The notes: generated by a model from the letters alone, not told the origin. Positions 1-15,000 are shown, numbered from the stretch's first letter. The stretch is DNA of 64,000 bases from Mimachlamys varia (GCA_947623455.1 OX392541.1:11598719-11662718); one strand, 5' to 3'. A program made the numbers and translations.

Positions 1-1363
1 GAATATCGTTAGGAACAATGTATAAATCTATGTCCGGCACATGTTTATCAGATCATACTGAAATGTTTATATAAGTGTATTTCACATATACACATTATTA
101 TTAAAAAGGTAAATAGAACGCACCCTTTTTAACAAATGTACATTTCAACATCTGTGTTAGTAAAATAGGTATACTTCATTCGTACATGAATAGTTTTGTG
201 TTGTCTATGTATATGTAAAATAGGCATATATAACACCTGCACCTGTGCATACGTCTTCCTTTGTACAGCGTAATAATTAGGTACATTGTACATACCTGAA
301 ATTCCCACATGTAAATTTACATGCAGGTATGTTTTTGTATATCAGTTATAATAAAATATTCTGTATCAAATTTAATAATGTATTAACTTATAAATTATGT
401 CTGTTATGTATGTCACAGCTGTTTAATAACACATTCCAATAAAAATATATGCAATATCAGTTCATCCGTTTGATCAACTTTGTAAGCCGAGTGTGTCATA
501 CACTGTATGAAAACGAGAGTATGGCATTGTACATGTACACACCTGGCGCGCAATTTGCTGTTTGATTAGCAGTTTCTGAAAAGTTATGGTTCTTTATTCT
601 GAAAATATATGATTTATGACATTTTGGAGCAACCGTTCTTATGCATTGTACACTAATTGGTGCACAAGTGTTTAATCAGGAATAATCACATCATATTTCT
701 ATAAGAAATGCAGTGATCTTAAATATGGAAGGCCGTTTGGATTTTGACCTATTGAAATGAAGATATCTAATATAATGAAATATATCTATATTTGAAATAA
801 AGATATCTCTATTTGAAATAAAGATATCTATAATTAAAATATAGTATATATATTCAACTACAGAGATCTTTATTTCTACTGATGGAGAGAATGTATATTA
901 GTTTCTGCCTGTTATTAAATCCAATTCTCTATTTAAAATAAAGATAACTGCATGTATTTGAAAAACACCAAAACAACTTACCATACTTGAATGTATGCAG
1001 GTGTAAATATACCTGAAAAGATCAAACGTGTGCTATTGACATGTAAATTATAACAACCATACTCCTTATTAACAGTCTATAAAACCGGTTGTTTACATCG
1101 CTGGTTAAAGTATGAAAATAATATTCCTTTCACATAACATTGCTATTAACTTAACCTGTTATTTGGTGATGAAAATATTTGCAATGAAACCAGAACCGTG
1201 AAATAATTAAATTCAATTAAATACATGTATATGTATACCTATGACGCTCTGTTGACAATGTGTGCACGCGTGTTTGTTAGCATAAATACACATGAAAAAG
1301 CATTATATTGTACACCTTTGAATTACCCTTACACTCTTTCAATTTTGGACCTTTAGTGAGGTC
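1..1363. other. AT-rich intergenic DNA
   Basis: I see no gene here. Apart from the short GATATCT repeat at 780-945, the stretch holds simple AT-rich sequence with ACATGTACA-type motifs. Confidence 0.6.
780..945. repeat. Short tandem repeat with GATATCT motif
   Basis: Two near-identical 21-bp units (ATTTGAAATAAAGATATCTC) lie at 790-831. Degenerate copies lie nearby at about 926, and an inverted copy (GAGATCTTTATTTC) near 863. Confidence 0.5.
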
Positions 1364-1462
1364 AATATGGTGTTATACCAACCTGCTAGAATCAATTATT
1401 AACCGAGAGCGAAGTCTGAGGTCAATATTTAGGATTCTACCAGGTGTTTATAACACCATATT
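1364..1462. mobile_element. Small fold-back element
   Basis: AATATGGTGTTATACCA and TAGAATC on the left pair with GATTCTA and TAACACCATATT on the right. The interior contains ACCGAGAGCGAAGTCTGAGG. Length is about 99 bp. Confidence 0.6.
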
Positions 1463-4296
1463 AACCGAATCAAAGGCTCTTAATTTTTATATAAGATATG
1501 ACGTTGTTTGAAAAAGTGAATTATAGCTATCTTGATATTGCAGAAATTTTAAGTGGGGCACTGGATGTGACGTCACAATGAGTATAACGTCACAAAGATA
1601 ATATTGACTCGATGTTTCTAAAAGCAGAAGCATCAGGTCAATTTCACAAAATATGAACCTCCAGGTGACAATGTATTAGCCAATGAGAAATGAGAAAAGA
1701 CGGATGTTATCTAAAATAAGTTTTTTTATAATAATATCTATGTCAGCTGGGATGGACTGATACATGTACCAAGGTATGCTTGCAACATGTGATTTTACAG
1801 ATCTCATAAACGTGCATAGTCAGACATCTTTCATATGGCAATAAAAACCCACCACTGTCTGCTGTATACAATGATCCAACGTCAATATCTCTTGAGGCTT
1901 TATTAAAAAAGATATTTCGTAACTTCAACCTGTCATAACAGAATGTAATATAACTGCATGTCAAGGCGGCAATAATATTCAGTCTGGGTATCCCTCAGAC
2001 TCCCTTATTACAAAGTATTTATAGAAAAAAAGCCTTCTTGGTCACATATATATATAGGTATTATATATCAAGTCTGGTAAAAACAGAGCAGGCTGCTGTT
2101 AAAATTTGCCACAGCGGCTGTCGCTCGCATTATTTCATTTTCTGTAGTTTCTGATACACAATATTTTCTATTCGTTTGTTACCAATCCTGAACATAAATA
2201 GATATTTTTAGTTGACATTTTACCTGGTATTTCAGTACAGTTTCTGTAAGATTTATATCTTGACTGTTTTCAATATTAATGCCGGTATATCTCCTGATTA
2301 AGAAGCAGACTGCCAGTCAACGACTTGACAAATAAGTGCGCCTGCACTCTAAGCTTAAATACCATATTTACAATAAAATAACATCGGTGTCATAGTTATG
2401 TGTACTATATTCTTTGTTTGGACTTTAAGTCTAGTAATACATTTCTACACACACATATCACAACCGATAAGTTTCTACCTTGCATTCCGTGACCCAGAAA
2501 CCTAAATTTAACTATATAAACAAGTTGTCAGTCTTTCCACAACATCCGCAATTTAAACGAGTCTTACTCATAGTTAGATTACAAGTTTTGTCACACTCAA
2601 AACATGTCTGAATAATCCATACCAAAACATTCGGCTGTTGTTGCTATATTAAGCACAATATTTCACAAAATTGTCCAAGTGATTTAAATATTTCTTTTCC
2701 ATTATGATACCATGATACACATGTGTTTGAATTCAATACAGTAACTAAATGCTTGACTTTATATTTTTGTAGCTTAAGCTTACAATGCAAAGTGTGAAAG
2801 TTTGCATGGCTGAGTTTTCTCGCGATAACACTAGAATAAAGAGGTCAAGGAAACCTAGCTCTACCAATCCAATGTAAGATGACGTAAATTCAACAAACTG
2901 CGTAGATTCCTGTCGTCTGCCCAGCGTTATTATAGGGAGTTACATTTATATTTTGATAATTGACGTAGCTTTACACCTGTCGCGACAGCTAGTAGACGTA
3001 ATATTAACCTTATCAGGTAAGTTTTTGTTTATGATAAACATTGTGGAGTGTATGTCATATTAATTTGCTTTATCACCATATAATTATGAGCTTATTTACA
3101 CATTATGTATATATGTGTGTCGTTTACCTGGTGTAAAGATTGTACAGAGCAATAAGCAGGTATAATTACTAAAAGGTAAACTTTATGTTTATTTCAAATA
3201 TATCGTGTTTATTACGTTTAGCTGATATAGGGATAAAGATTTATTGCTTATTAACATTTTGTATATTAATTTATATAACATGTAAACATTTATACATAAA
3301 GCTAACATATTTCAATTTTTCTTGAAACACAATAAATTCATGATGCAATGATACAATAATGTTTCTGGTATGAATACTTGGTTTTCCTAACGAAAGACAA
3401 ACCGTATTTGTAGCACGTTCATAATAAGGAAATCAATTTCATATTTATGTTAAATCTAATACCTTGTTGGAAAAGAGTACATAAAACTGTATTTGCTTGT
3501 ACATTGTAGCTGATGTAAACAAATAGCAAATACGGATAAATCAGGTTAGAATAATAAGATATTTTTTTATCTACCCATAAAAGCACAACATGGTATAATT
3601 CTATGACTGGAAGTGCTAGCACTTGCGCCATAACAAAACCATAAATTTCATTATTTGAATGGAATTAATTTACTAGTCTGCCTTGGTGAAAGTAACAGAC
3701 GATGTTTATCAAAGTTGTGTAGGGGAGAGCGACCTCCCGTCTACACACTAAAGAAGTAGTGCTATGCACTGTGAACAGATTAAACCTGCACTTAAGGGCA
3801 AATAAGTAACTTCACAAGGTTTGCGTAATAAAAACATTACATTGTGCATCTTAATTACGTAAAAGCGGGGCTAAATTAACGTCTTACCCCCATGGGAGGA
3901 GATACTGAAAGATAGGTCAACTTAACTACATATTTTTTGAATTTTCATATGGCAATTTCTCATTGATCAATATTTTTGGCAGACAGGAAAAATGAATTCT
4001 GAAATTTGAAAATATATACACATGAAGAGGATATGCGATACTCTGATAAATAAAGTGCAATATTGATTTTGACAATGAAAGTGAGTAAGCCCGTCTGAAA
4101 AGTCAACAAAGTAGGTTTACACAAGGGTGAATGTTCAGGGGCTGCTGTGTGGTCCAAACACTAGGAGAGCATATCAACAGCGTTTGGCATATTACGTAAC
4201 AAGCTTTAAGATAGGTCTTGATCTCACCGATACACGTAACAGAAGATATCAACTCAGCGATACAGTGATTACATGTACAGATTCACGATATTTTTA
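1463..4296. other. AT-rich DNA without a recognised gene
   Basis: No ORF looks coding. A good splice donor (ATCAG|GTAAGT) at 3016/3017 follows a slightly CpG-richer stretch (2820-3016) containing TCGCGACAG. This could be a noncoding first exon, but nothing else supports it. Confidence 0.4.
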
Positions 4297-4380
4297 ATTC
4301 ATTCACCCTCAAATTTCATAATGAGCTATTCCAGCGTTTGAATTGGAAGAGCTCAAAAGTGATCTCAGGGATGAATGGGT
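4297..4380 (+). mobile_element. R4 short MITE-like repeat, copy 1
   Basis: An approximately 85-bp dispersed repeat whose ends are inverted (ATTCATTCACCC and GGGATGAATG). The centre reads TTTCATAATGAGCTATTCC. Copies recur at 55.1, 57.5, 61.9 and 62.0 kb. Confidence 0.6.
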
Positions 4381-4599
4381 AAAAATCTAAAAAGGCTATT
4401 AAAGTAATCTTTCTCTTCTATATACATTATATGTATATAATATGTGTAATATGATATACAGAAAAAACATGAAATAACATTACAAACATAAGATTAGCTT
4501 TTATACTTCAGTAACGTTATTTATTGATTGTATGGTGATTGTATGGTAGAAACAAAATAAAAAAAATGCATTGTATTTTGTGCGTTATTGTATTATTAA

Positions 4600-6200
4600 T
4601 TGTATATTTTGTCTCTATTTATTGCCACCTGTCTCTTTTGTCCCTGGGTATATCCTGGTGTAAATGTCAACTGGTCTATTTTGTCGCTGTGTTTTACAGT
4701 TGGTCTATTTTATCCCTGTGTATTATCACTGGTCTATATTGTTCCTGTGTATTATCACTGGTCTATATTGTTCCTGTGTATTATCACTGGTCTATTTTGT
4801 CACTGTGTATTATCACTGGTCTATTTTGTTCCTGTGTATTATCACTGGTCTATTTTGTCCCTGTGTATTATCACTGGTCTATATTGTTCCTGTGTATTAT
4901 CACTGGTCTATTTTGTTCCTGTGTATTATCACTGGTCTATATTTTCCCTGTGTATTATCACTGGTCTATTTTTCCCTGTGTATTACCACTGGTCTATTTT
5001 TTCCCTGTGTATTATCACTAGTCTACTTTGTCCCTGTGTATTACAACTGGTCTATTTTTTCCCTGTGTATTATCACTGGTCTACTTTGTCCCTGTGTATT
5101 ACCACTGGTCTATTTTGTCACTGTGTATTATCACTAGTCTACTTTGTCCCTGTGTATTATCACTGATTTATTTTGTCCCTGTGTATTACCACTGGTCTAT
5201 TTTGTCACTGTGTATTATCACTAGTCTACTTTGTCCCTGTGTATTATCACTGATCTATTTTGTCCCTGTGTATTATCACTGATATATTTTGTCCATGTGT
5301 ATTGTCACTGGTCTACTTTGTCCCTCTGTATTACCACTTGTCTATTTTGTCCATGTATATTATCCCTGGTCTATTATGTCCATGTGTATTATCACTGAAA
5401 TATTTTGTCACTATGTAATATCACTGGTCTATATTTTCCCTGTGTATTATCACTGGTCTATATTGTTCCTGTGTATTATCACTGGTCTATTTTGTCTCTG
5501 TGTATTATCACTGGTATATTTTGTCCCTGTGTATTATCACTGGTCTATTTTGTCCCTGTGTATTATCACTGGTCTATTTTGTCCCTGTTTATTATCACTG
5601 GTGTATTTTGTCCCTGTGTATTACCAATGGTCAATTTTGTCACTGTGTTTTGCTACAAGTCTTATTTGTCTCAATCTATAACAACTTATGTATTTCGTCC
5701 ATGTAAATCACCACTAGGTCTAATTTGTGTACTACTGATATATTGTGTACCTGTGTATAACTACAAGTGTATTTTGTCTTTGTGTATAACCACTGAACAT
5801 GTTTTGTGTTTGTGTATTACTACTAGGCTATTTTGTCCCTGTGTATTACTATTAGCCTAGTTTGTCTCAGTCTTTTACTACTGGTCTTTTTTGTCTCTGT
5901 GAATAACGATTTGTTGATTTTGTCCCTGTGTATTACCACTTAGTATGTCGTCCATGTATATCACCACATGGCGTATTTTGTGTACCTGTGTATTACTAAA
6001 AGTGTATGTTGTCCCTATGTGTTACCACTTATGCACATTTTTTGTATTTAGTCCATGTAAATTACAACCGACCTATTTTGTCACCCTGTGCCACTGGTAT
6101 GTAGTGAACCTGTGTATTACCAATCGCAAGTATATATTTGTCCCTGCCTTTTGATAATATCTCTTTTGTCTTGGCACGTTATTGTCCTTGTTTATTTTGT
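4600..6200. repeat. 29-bp minisatellite, about 50 units
   Basis: The unit is GGTCTATTTTGTCCCTGTG followed by TATTATCACT. It is well ordered from about 4690 to 5620 and decays towards 6200. No unit frame on the + strand has a stop, and 29 is not a multiple of 3, so all three + frames stay open with a 29-residue periodic peptide. The resulting ORFs of up to 188 residues are by-products and not genes. Confidence 0.9.
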
Positions 6201-8710
6201 CTGTTCACACATGAGTATTTGTTATATTTTGTCTAAGGCAATAAGTACATGTTTTCTCTGCATTCATTTCGTAGCTATAGTAATAGTTAGTATCAATAAC
6301 AAGTGTTTCTTAATAATGAAACAATGTATATCGTTTGCAGGTTATATTTCAACAGAATAAATTTCAACCAGAATATTGGTAACGTTTTTTTTACTGTTAG
6401 TAAATTATTTTGAATATTTTAAATCATAATCCTTATCATTTCATTTTTTTTTTTTCAATTTCCTGTTTTGAAATGGCATATGACTTTTTGTCCGTCTTAG
6501 ATCATACGGATATGAAGAAATATAATACCAAGAATAACCAGCTGTGTGTAAAACGATATGAATATTTAAGTAGTCTCAGTCGAGCAATAAAACCGCAAAC
6601 ACTCGGCTATCCTTAATTTTAACATCAAATTATTACTTTCTCATTTACCTTGCAGATAACCGACCGCTGCTGCATTGAGAATACTTTGAAAAACGTCGGG
6701 ATGCATGCACAGTAGAAAAGGTCAATTTTGGTGATAATAAAAAGAAGATACAAGGAAAGGATGTGTTCTAGATATTACAGCAAAATAAATCTTACACTAT
6801 CAGGGGAAAATCTGGATTTATTTTATAGTGCATATTTAAAGTCTAAAAGTGGATTGTTTGACTATAAAGGTCGATCCTTCGATAAATATCTGCTTTGGAA
6901 ATAAAGGAGTGTGCAGATCATTCACTTCACCACAAGGAGTGCCAATGTATGTTCTAGCACACAATTAAGCACATTTTACTGCGATGTACAAATATGAAAG
7001 GCTAAAGTGTTCTTTTTACGGCTTATGAAAAGAAATATTACACAGGTATTTTGTTTGCAGATTGAAGATTCAAATCTAGCAAAAATAATCTTCGATTGAG
7101 TCTTAATTCAGGGAATGTCAGGAATTAAGTTAAATCTGTTTCTTCCTAATTGTGTTTTAGTTTGCTAAAAATATGAAACAAATTTCGTTTTTCATGGATT
7201 TATTTCAGCATCATTCGAATGGATAATAAATTATTTTCTACTGGATGTTTTATAAATAAAACAGGTAAGGCTTTGTTATTTATAAGCTGTATTGCAATGT
7301 ACACTGTATTCAAAGATAGCCAGTATGTCAGATGTTAGATAATATCCATATTAGTAACACTTTATTTATATGTTAATTGATCATCAACATTCATGTCAGT
7401 TTAGATACTTACATGATGATACTCATAAACAACCGACTCTGGGGAACAAAAACAATATTCGCCACTCCTTGTATTTGTCCAGTGTTAATATTTGTCTATT
7501 TCCAATTACAATGAATTGAATGATAAGTTGTGTATATACCGCCCACGTCATAATTGATTCCCCTGAATTGTGTTGGAGGTATGCACCACTTAACATTCTC
7601 GTACATGTCCAATGTCAAATTAGAATAAAAAGGTTATATTATCGACACACATTTATGTAGGAAACCAATTCAGTATGAAATATGATTTATCATTTCATAA
7701 CCAAATTTGATCTTTCTGGTATTTGTAGTATTTGACAAATTAGTGAGTTACAATTACATAACATTAATTGGATATAACATATGATAATCTGATTAGTTTT
7801 TTTAGCTTCTTATCAAACGCGTGTTGGAAAAATTATTCGATAAACAATATATTTAAATCAGTAGATTTAAACATAAACTTTATTTTGTTTCAACAATTAT
7901 GAAACAATTTATGAACTTATATTTAAGTCATTAAGTAAGTATATAAACTCCTATTACATCTAAAGCTACACGTTTGCCATATTTCATGTGTGTTTTACAA
8001 ACAATTAACATTTACCATACTCTTTAGTAAGATCCTGATTTCACGACGTTTAACGAGGAGTGTAACAAATATTGTCTGTTTTGGTAATGAGGTACATTTC
8101 CATGTCACCAAGCCGCTGCATAGCTATATGATTTATCACTGCAAGATCTCAAGAACGCACCTACATAAATGTATTGCTTTAAACCTTGTGTGACAGACAA
8201 CAGGTTTTCCGCGATTGAAAATCTTGCTGAGGACTGATAGATAATATATTAAAGATATTCAATACAGCTGTTGCATTTTATAATCTAAACCACATCAAAA
8301 TATAAGCTATAATGAAAATGAAGTATAATCTAAATTATTTTATTTGCTGGGATAAAATCTTAATATATTCAGTTAAACAATAAAAAAGCATGGTTTTCAT
8401 TGTTTTGAAAATATAAAGACGCATGATTTTCTTTTTACGACCTTAAATGAAATCGTTAGGGCTGTATTGGAACATGATGACATTTCCTGATCACAACACC
8501 ACAGTATCCCCTTTTAATTGCGTTTTAAAGTAAATAGCTTTTGTTTGAGTTTTTGCTTAAAAAGCGAGTATTGCTTGGTTATGAAAATGTGTTAACCACT
8601 TTAAATTGCTTAACTGTTTTGTCAGCGTTTTGTTCATGCTAGTAACTCAATCCTTTCATCCCTATATAATTTAAATAGACTCTACCAGGCATTAATATGG
8701 ACGGACGAGA
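6201..8710. other. AT-rich DNA, one weak exon candidate
   Basis: No protein-coding gene is visible. An acceptor-like TTTATTTCAG ending at 7208 and a donor AACAG|GTAAGG at 7264/7265 bracket a 56-nt segment that contains stops. It could only be a noncoding exon, and confidence in it is low. Confidence 0.35.
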
Positions 8711-9015
8711 GATTACGTGATACACACATATGCTGGACCTTTTAAATTTAGTAATATATAGAGTATGTCAAAAACAATTAATTGAACTGCATCATACAGC
8801 TGTTTTGTCCTCTCAGAACTCTTCAGTGATGCTAGGGACCAAATGGTGGGAATCCGAAATGTCTAAACTAATGTAGAAGCAGAAGGGGCTTGTCCGTGAA
8901 ACCCTTTTAATTTATGAATTTAGAAGTAAGCTTAAACTGGTTCTGTATAATTTCAAATCGTGTACTACGAAAATGTGCATATAATGTACCGTGCCACTAG
9001 TCAAATGTGATTATA
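8711..9015 (-). mobile_element. Hammerhead-bearing retroposon, copy a
   Basis: The element is on the minus strand, with its 3' end at about 8711 (complement of the ACGTCAT-type terminus). It extends 5' beyond the ribozyme to about 9015. The 5' extension, which contains AATTTCAAATCGTG, is shared with copy g at 48.6 kb. This is one of the two longest copies. Confidence 0.65.
8789..8832 (-). ncRNA. Hammerhead ribozyme copy a, G12 mutated
   Basis: On the minus strand the motif keeps GCATCA, CTGAAGA, a pairable stem II (GTTC/GGAC), CAGCTGTA and TGATGC. The second core box reads AAAA where GAAA is expected. G12 is the general base of the hammerhead, so this copy is predicted to be inactive or very slow. 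Confidence 0.7.
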
Positions 9016-12000
9016 TGAGAAGTGTGTTATTGTTTATGTAACTATAACCAAATTGCTTTTTAAAACAATATGTGTTTGATTGTGTACAATAGTTACAAAT
9101 TTCCTGTTTTTACTGTACGCTAAATGTTTGTTCCATTGTTGTGTTGTTACATGTGTTTGTTTGGCTATTTCTGGAAAAAAGTGTTTGTTTGGTTGTTTTT
9201 GTGCAAAATGTAAAAGATACATAATTGCTTGATTGTTTGACCGCTTATATTAATGTTTTGTTTAATTTTTTTGCATCAGTAAAAGTATTTGTGATTGCTA
9301 AAATGGGTGTTCCATTGTCTATGTAGTGATTGGAGTATCTCTGTGTTAGAGGTGTGCTTGGTTAGTTATAAAAATTGAGCATGACTGAATGCCTATGACA
9401 ATAGTGCAGGCTGTTGACTGTGAACGAAAATAGACCATTTTAAATCTTTATCGGTTATCAGTTCAAATTTCATTGGCTTGAATAATTTTGATATGCACTT
9501 TTATCAGAACACATAAGCTGTAATTTTGCATTTACGAAAGAGAAAAAAAATCAATTTTCACCGCACCAAAAAAATGGAGTCAAAAGTTATGCATTACAAA
9601 TAATAGCAACTTTTCATATAGATTAAATGTAAATTGATATTAAAAATTAATTCCTTTAAATCACAAAAAAGGGAAACGAAAACATCTACGTGGACTGAAC
9701 GTAAATTAATACAGTTATATTGTGTTATACCAACACGTTTAAACAGATATGTGATTCGATGAAAACATAAAAGAAAGAAAAGCTGTAAAAGATAAACTGA
9801 TGCAAGACAACCTTACATTGAACCCAGCATAATCTTTATCTCTACAGGGAATTTAAATCCACGTAAACACTGCTGTACTTTAAATAATCCCCACACTGCC
9901 TGTATCTCAAGGCGTTCAGTTGACCTTGACAAAACAATATGTGTGTCTAGCAGTTCATTGTTGAATGTTTAAATATTTACGTAGTATTAAACGTTGTATG
10001 CGGGGTATAACGTGTATACATTTCTTTGTGTCGGATGAATCACCTTGAAAATTTAGTAAACCGTTTTTATTTTGACGGCTTTAAGAAATTCATCATTTAC
10101 AAACGGCAGACAACGTTTAAATCGGTCAAATTAGATTATCTCCCCCTTAAACACAGCACTCCCACACGCACGAGTTTTTACTGATAAAAAATGTTATGAA
10201 TGAAACGTAAGAAAGGTCACAAAGTACGGAGCAGTATCGGTAATTGTCGTAAGTTTCCGTCAATTGTAAAAAGCATATCCCAGAGTTCCACTGCAGGTGA
10301 CGGGGCTCATTCAAATTGCAGATATTTGTATCTCACAAGCAACGTGGAATCAGAAAGACAAGATCAACGGAAAGGTTAGTATAGAGTGAAGGTAATTATT
10401 TTTTGTCCCTTGTTTACCATATCTTCCCTCTACAGTGTAATACAATAGCATCTGGATATATATATATATATATACATAGTTACGTATACGGCATATATAT
10501 CAGTTACCAGAGCTGCACATGGGGTTTAGTACGTTCTAGGGATGCTCCAACAAAGGCATTATATGGAGTCCACGTGATATATCAAGGTTAAAATATATAA
10601 ATACCTTGTGTATACGACATATTTTGATCTTACTGATCTGTGGTCAGTTAGCAAACCAAGCCTTTTATTAATTTAAGGTTTAATTTAAAATATTTTTTTT
10701 TTTAGATTTCTATTGAAAGAAAATAAAGTAACATTTTAACTTACATGTATAATTAGATAAACAGTTAAAAATAATCCATATAATTACCATTATTTGTACA
10801 AAATATCTCATTAAGGTATTCTAGTATAACATTTTTCTTTGTTACTAAATTACTTATAAGTAAACACATGAAAAACATAATTTAACAATTGTTATTCATG
10901 ATTTAGATTTTAAACGGAAGTGCTTAAAATTACACTGGTTGCTTCTCAATTATAAAATACAATTATTTACATGCTGATATATGTCAATATATCTTTGTTT
11001 GCCTATTTACCGATTGTAATGACAAATAAACATATTGCAAATATTGACAAGTATTACAATATAATTTTGCCACAAATCGCGATCAATGTTTCCATTAATT
11101 AAGCCAAACAAAAAATCTATATAATTAGATATATAATTCAAATATCCGAAAATATTAATTTACAACCAAAACAAGATTGAATCATTTAAATATTCGAATT
11201 ATAAATAATATGAAATATCACTTAAACAATTAAAAAATTATGTAATGCCTCTACTTAAAATGGGAATTTCGCATGTGGTTTATGAATAATGTATCAATAT
11301 ATAATCTATTTTAAAAATAAAAGCACTTTGTAATTGTTTAAATATGTTCTAACAGGGATCATACGATTTTTGGATGTGATGACTTAATTTAATATATATC
11401 GGCCATACATTCATCAAGTAAATCCATTGCTTATACAAAATTACGAGCATCATTATTATGCTAATTTTGCAAGCACATATTGTGGATAATATTCCTGTAA
11501 TGCTCAATGCATGTACAACTTATCAATTTGTGTAAAATAGTTAAGTTTGAATTAGTTTAAAAGAAATATTATGAAATATTTGTAAGTCTTATAAAGAAAA
11601 AAAAATGTCCTAAATAACAATACATTTTTTGCTGAAGAACATTTAGGTATTTTTTTGAACAATTTTGTAATTGGCCTTGCATGGTATATAATGAAGACCA
11701 ACGTTATACTTGTAGTTTAATAGTGTATGGACATTATCAGCGAGAAATAAACACATGTCAGATATATATAAATATATATCATCTTTATTTTTTACTTCAC
11801 TTATTTGCAAGCTTTCAACAACATATAAGAAAAATTTCATGACAACGGATCAACCAAAACACAATATAATTAGTAAGGTGACTTTATCCAATTTAAGCAA
11901 TCCTGCCCGGAAAAAATTGAAAAGCACATTAAAAATAAACTATATGAAAAAAACCTATCAAATCACAAAAAAAAATATTTTAATGGAATATTATCGTTTT

Positions 12001-15000
12001 ATATTTCGTTCCAAGTATGTACTAATGCGTTATCAAGTTAAACACAGCTAAGTATTTAAGCCGAGCAATTTCTAAAAAATCTTTATTCGTTCATTCGGAG
12101 ATTGTTTCGATGTTTAGTGCTCATAAAGTTTTCAATTATCTATTTAACAAATGTTTTGATATTTCACCTTTAAATAAGTATTCAAAATAAAATGTCATTG
12201 TCATTAACAGACAATTAATATATAATTAACTAAAGAGGACATGGACAATTAATATACATTTTGTGTTTAAAAAATATTTTCACTTATGCATGAACAGGAA
12301 GATAATGACCCCCTCCCCCTCCATTTTGCTTTTACATAATGCTTTCGAGGTATCTTTTTTATTAGAATAGTTGATGCTCTATTTAATACATAAACAAATA
12401 AATAAATAAAAGTACATATGTTACCGTAAAAGAAATTATTATACATTTCATTAAAATTAGTTTAATAATTTAATCCAAACACATACTAAAAATTAAAAAA
12501 AAAAAAAAAACATCATTTGAAAAAAATCATAAAAACGGATGATAGCTAATTATGTAATAGTTTATATACTGTTTAATTAAAAGCAAAAATCCGGAATCAT
12601 TTTACAAACATTTACATCGGCTGAAGTGAGTTAAATATTGAATTTTATGTTACATGTTTAAAAGATTGGAAAACAAAACACAGCTGGATTGATTCGGTTC
12701 ACTTGAATATGAAATTGATTTCATTTTATTTTCTTTCAAAGTCTTTTACTACATTTTTCTAGTTGTTGCTTTAAAAACAACAAGCAACAATTAATTAAGT
12801 TGGGAAATATTAGAAAAGATTTTGAAAGAATTTAAAAAACGGGATATTTTTTTTAAATACTAGTTAACCGAATCAATTCAGCTATGTTTTGTTTCATAAA
12901 TCAGTGTGGACAGATTGAACGTACTCCAAAGTATAAACCATAAACATGCATCGCCACGACCTTCGAATGCAAGTAGATGCAAGTACATAGGTTTATGACA
13001 TTGGGAAATGTAACATTATATTTCTTCTTACAAATTCCCCGCACCAGCACCCCAACCCATCCATATCCCCTCCCGACATCCCCCCCCCCCCCTAAAAAGG
13101 AAAATACATAGAAAAAAAAACTATTCTATTTACTGCCTGAAATATATCTACGTTTGTTTGTTTGTGTTTTTCATCCAATATTGAACCCTAGGTTATTACA
13201 AGTGATTAAAAACTTTAATATAGCAGTGAGATGATTCGGAAAACACAACACATAGCGATTCCAAGGAAAGTTTATACATATAACTTGGTGGAATAAGGAA
13301 CATATATGTCTGCGTAAAATATTACTTATTGTTACAGATTAGTCAAACCAAGTAGACTAACATGCATACAATATTGCAAGAAAATTGCACATAGGTGAAA
13401 GGATTTACGGTTGGAACACTCGTACTAAAGAAAACATCCTTTTTCATCTAGTTACATGTATAAAGAATAAAATGTTTGTTTTACAACCACTTAATAAACA
13501 GATGATAAATGAATGAAAATAAATCGATAAAACAAATAACTCATTTTTTCGTAAACAAAACATGAAAGTGCTATTTTCATTATTTTATCTCGTAAAAACC
13601 TTTACAAAAATACCAAAACAATTGCACGTAAATTGAAGTGGTTGAAACGTAGACTTTATGTCATAAACAATAAATACTGATGCTCTATTAATGACACCAA
13701 GAGTAAAAATCAGATACAGCCAATATTTTTTGAGATTTCAATGAACTGCAAGAATCAGGGAAATTGAATCATTTTAAAAGTAGGCAGTGTCAATTTTGCC
13801 AAATTTGAAAAAAATCAGGTTTGACAAGCACCCAAAATGGCCAGTTTGGTGTAAGTCAAACCCTTTATAGAAAATATACGCACAAAATATTGACACAATT
13901 TTTTTTTCATCATTGGGAATGATAGTTCTGATTTCACAGCTACGTATTACTATGCATTGCATGCATCAACAACGGCTTCTTAGAAAAGTGCATATCATCT
14001 GAAAATCAGAAATTTTTATTTGGTCACTGGCAAATTCGACGCAATTGATTTGCAGTGTGGGATATGAAATCGAACTATGACAGACCACAATACACAATTT
14101 CAAACTCTAGATATCTTATATAAAGGGAAGCTTTAAATAGCAGGGCTAGAAAGAAATTAAAATTTAAAAAACTTAAGAAAAAAAAACCAAAAAAAAACTT
14201 TGTTTGTCATAATATGAAACATTAAAATGGGATAGGTTCAATAGATATCAGCAAACAGTAGATTAATATTTGTCGCAACTTAATGACAAGGGTATTTCTT
14301 TTCCGTTTGGTATTCATTTAACCATTTGACGTCTTCATTATTGTATTTATTGTCAATATGAACGCAATCTTGGCGCAAGATAAATAGAATAACGTTCGTC
14401 ATGAATATTTATCTGGTAATCAGATTGGATTCAGTCTAGATTAACACTGAGTTAATGGGAAGAAATAATGCAAAATGTAAATATAATTATGCAACAAAGT
14501 AGCATGTGAATATATCGAAAAGTTTATTACCCTTAAAACGTTCGCATCGTTGATTTATATAAACGTACACCTTTTTAAACAATTAAGTTATCATCGGTAA
14601 ATAAACATCAAACAACAATTCAGTCTATATTCGGTCTATAAGCGTTTAGTTTTGAATGTAAAGTTGGTACATTCATCATAAACTAACATGTATTCATTTC
14701 CAAAAATGAACAAGTGATAACTTATGACGATATTTTAAGAATAACATCTTACAAGATATATTTACCGTGGACTGAAGGCACCCTTCATGTATACAAGACG
14801 AAATAATTTAATTTTGTTTGAAACAAGCTTTTTTATTGGTTTAAAAAAATGATGTTATTAGCCCATAACGTAACAAAATGAAGTCGCCGTTTATAACGTC
14901 GCTTGTTATTGGCTGATACAGCGGTGTATTAATTTGCAAGAGAAAAGAGTTCATCAATATAGTGAATTTTCGCAGGGTATAGATGAAATTATAAGAATTA

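Noticed and set aside
4690..5620. A CRISPR array, because units are about 29 bp and regular
   Set aside because: Units abut directly with no spacers, and the context is eukaryotic, so it is a minisatellite.
4539..5860. Several overlapping ORFs of 84-188 residues on the + strand
   Set aside because: They are translations of the 29-bp minisatellite in all three frames, with no domain and no independent codon signal.
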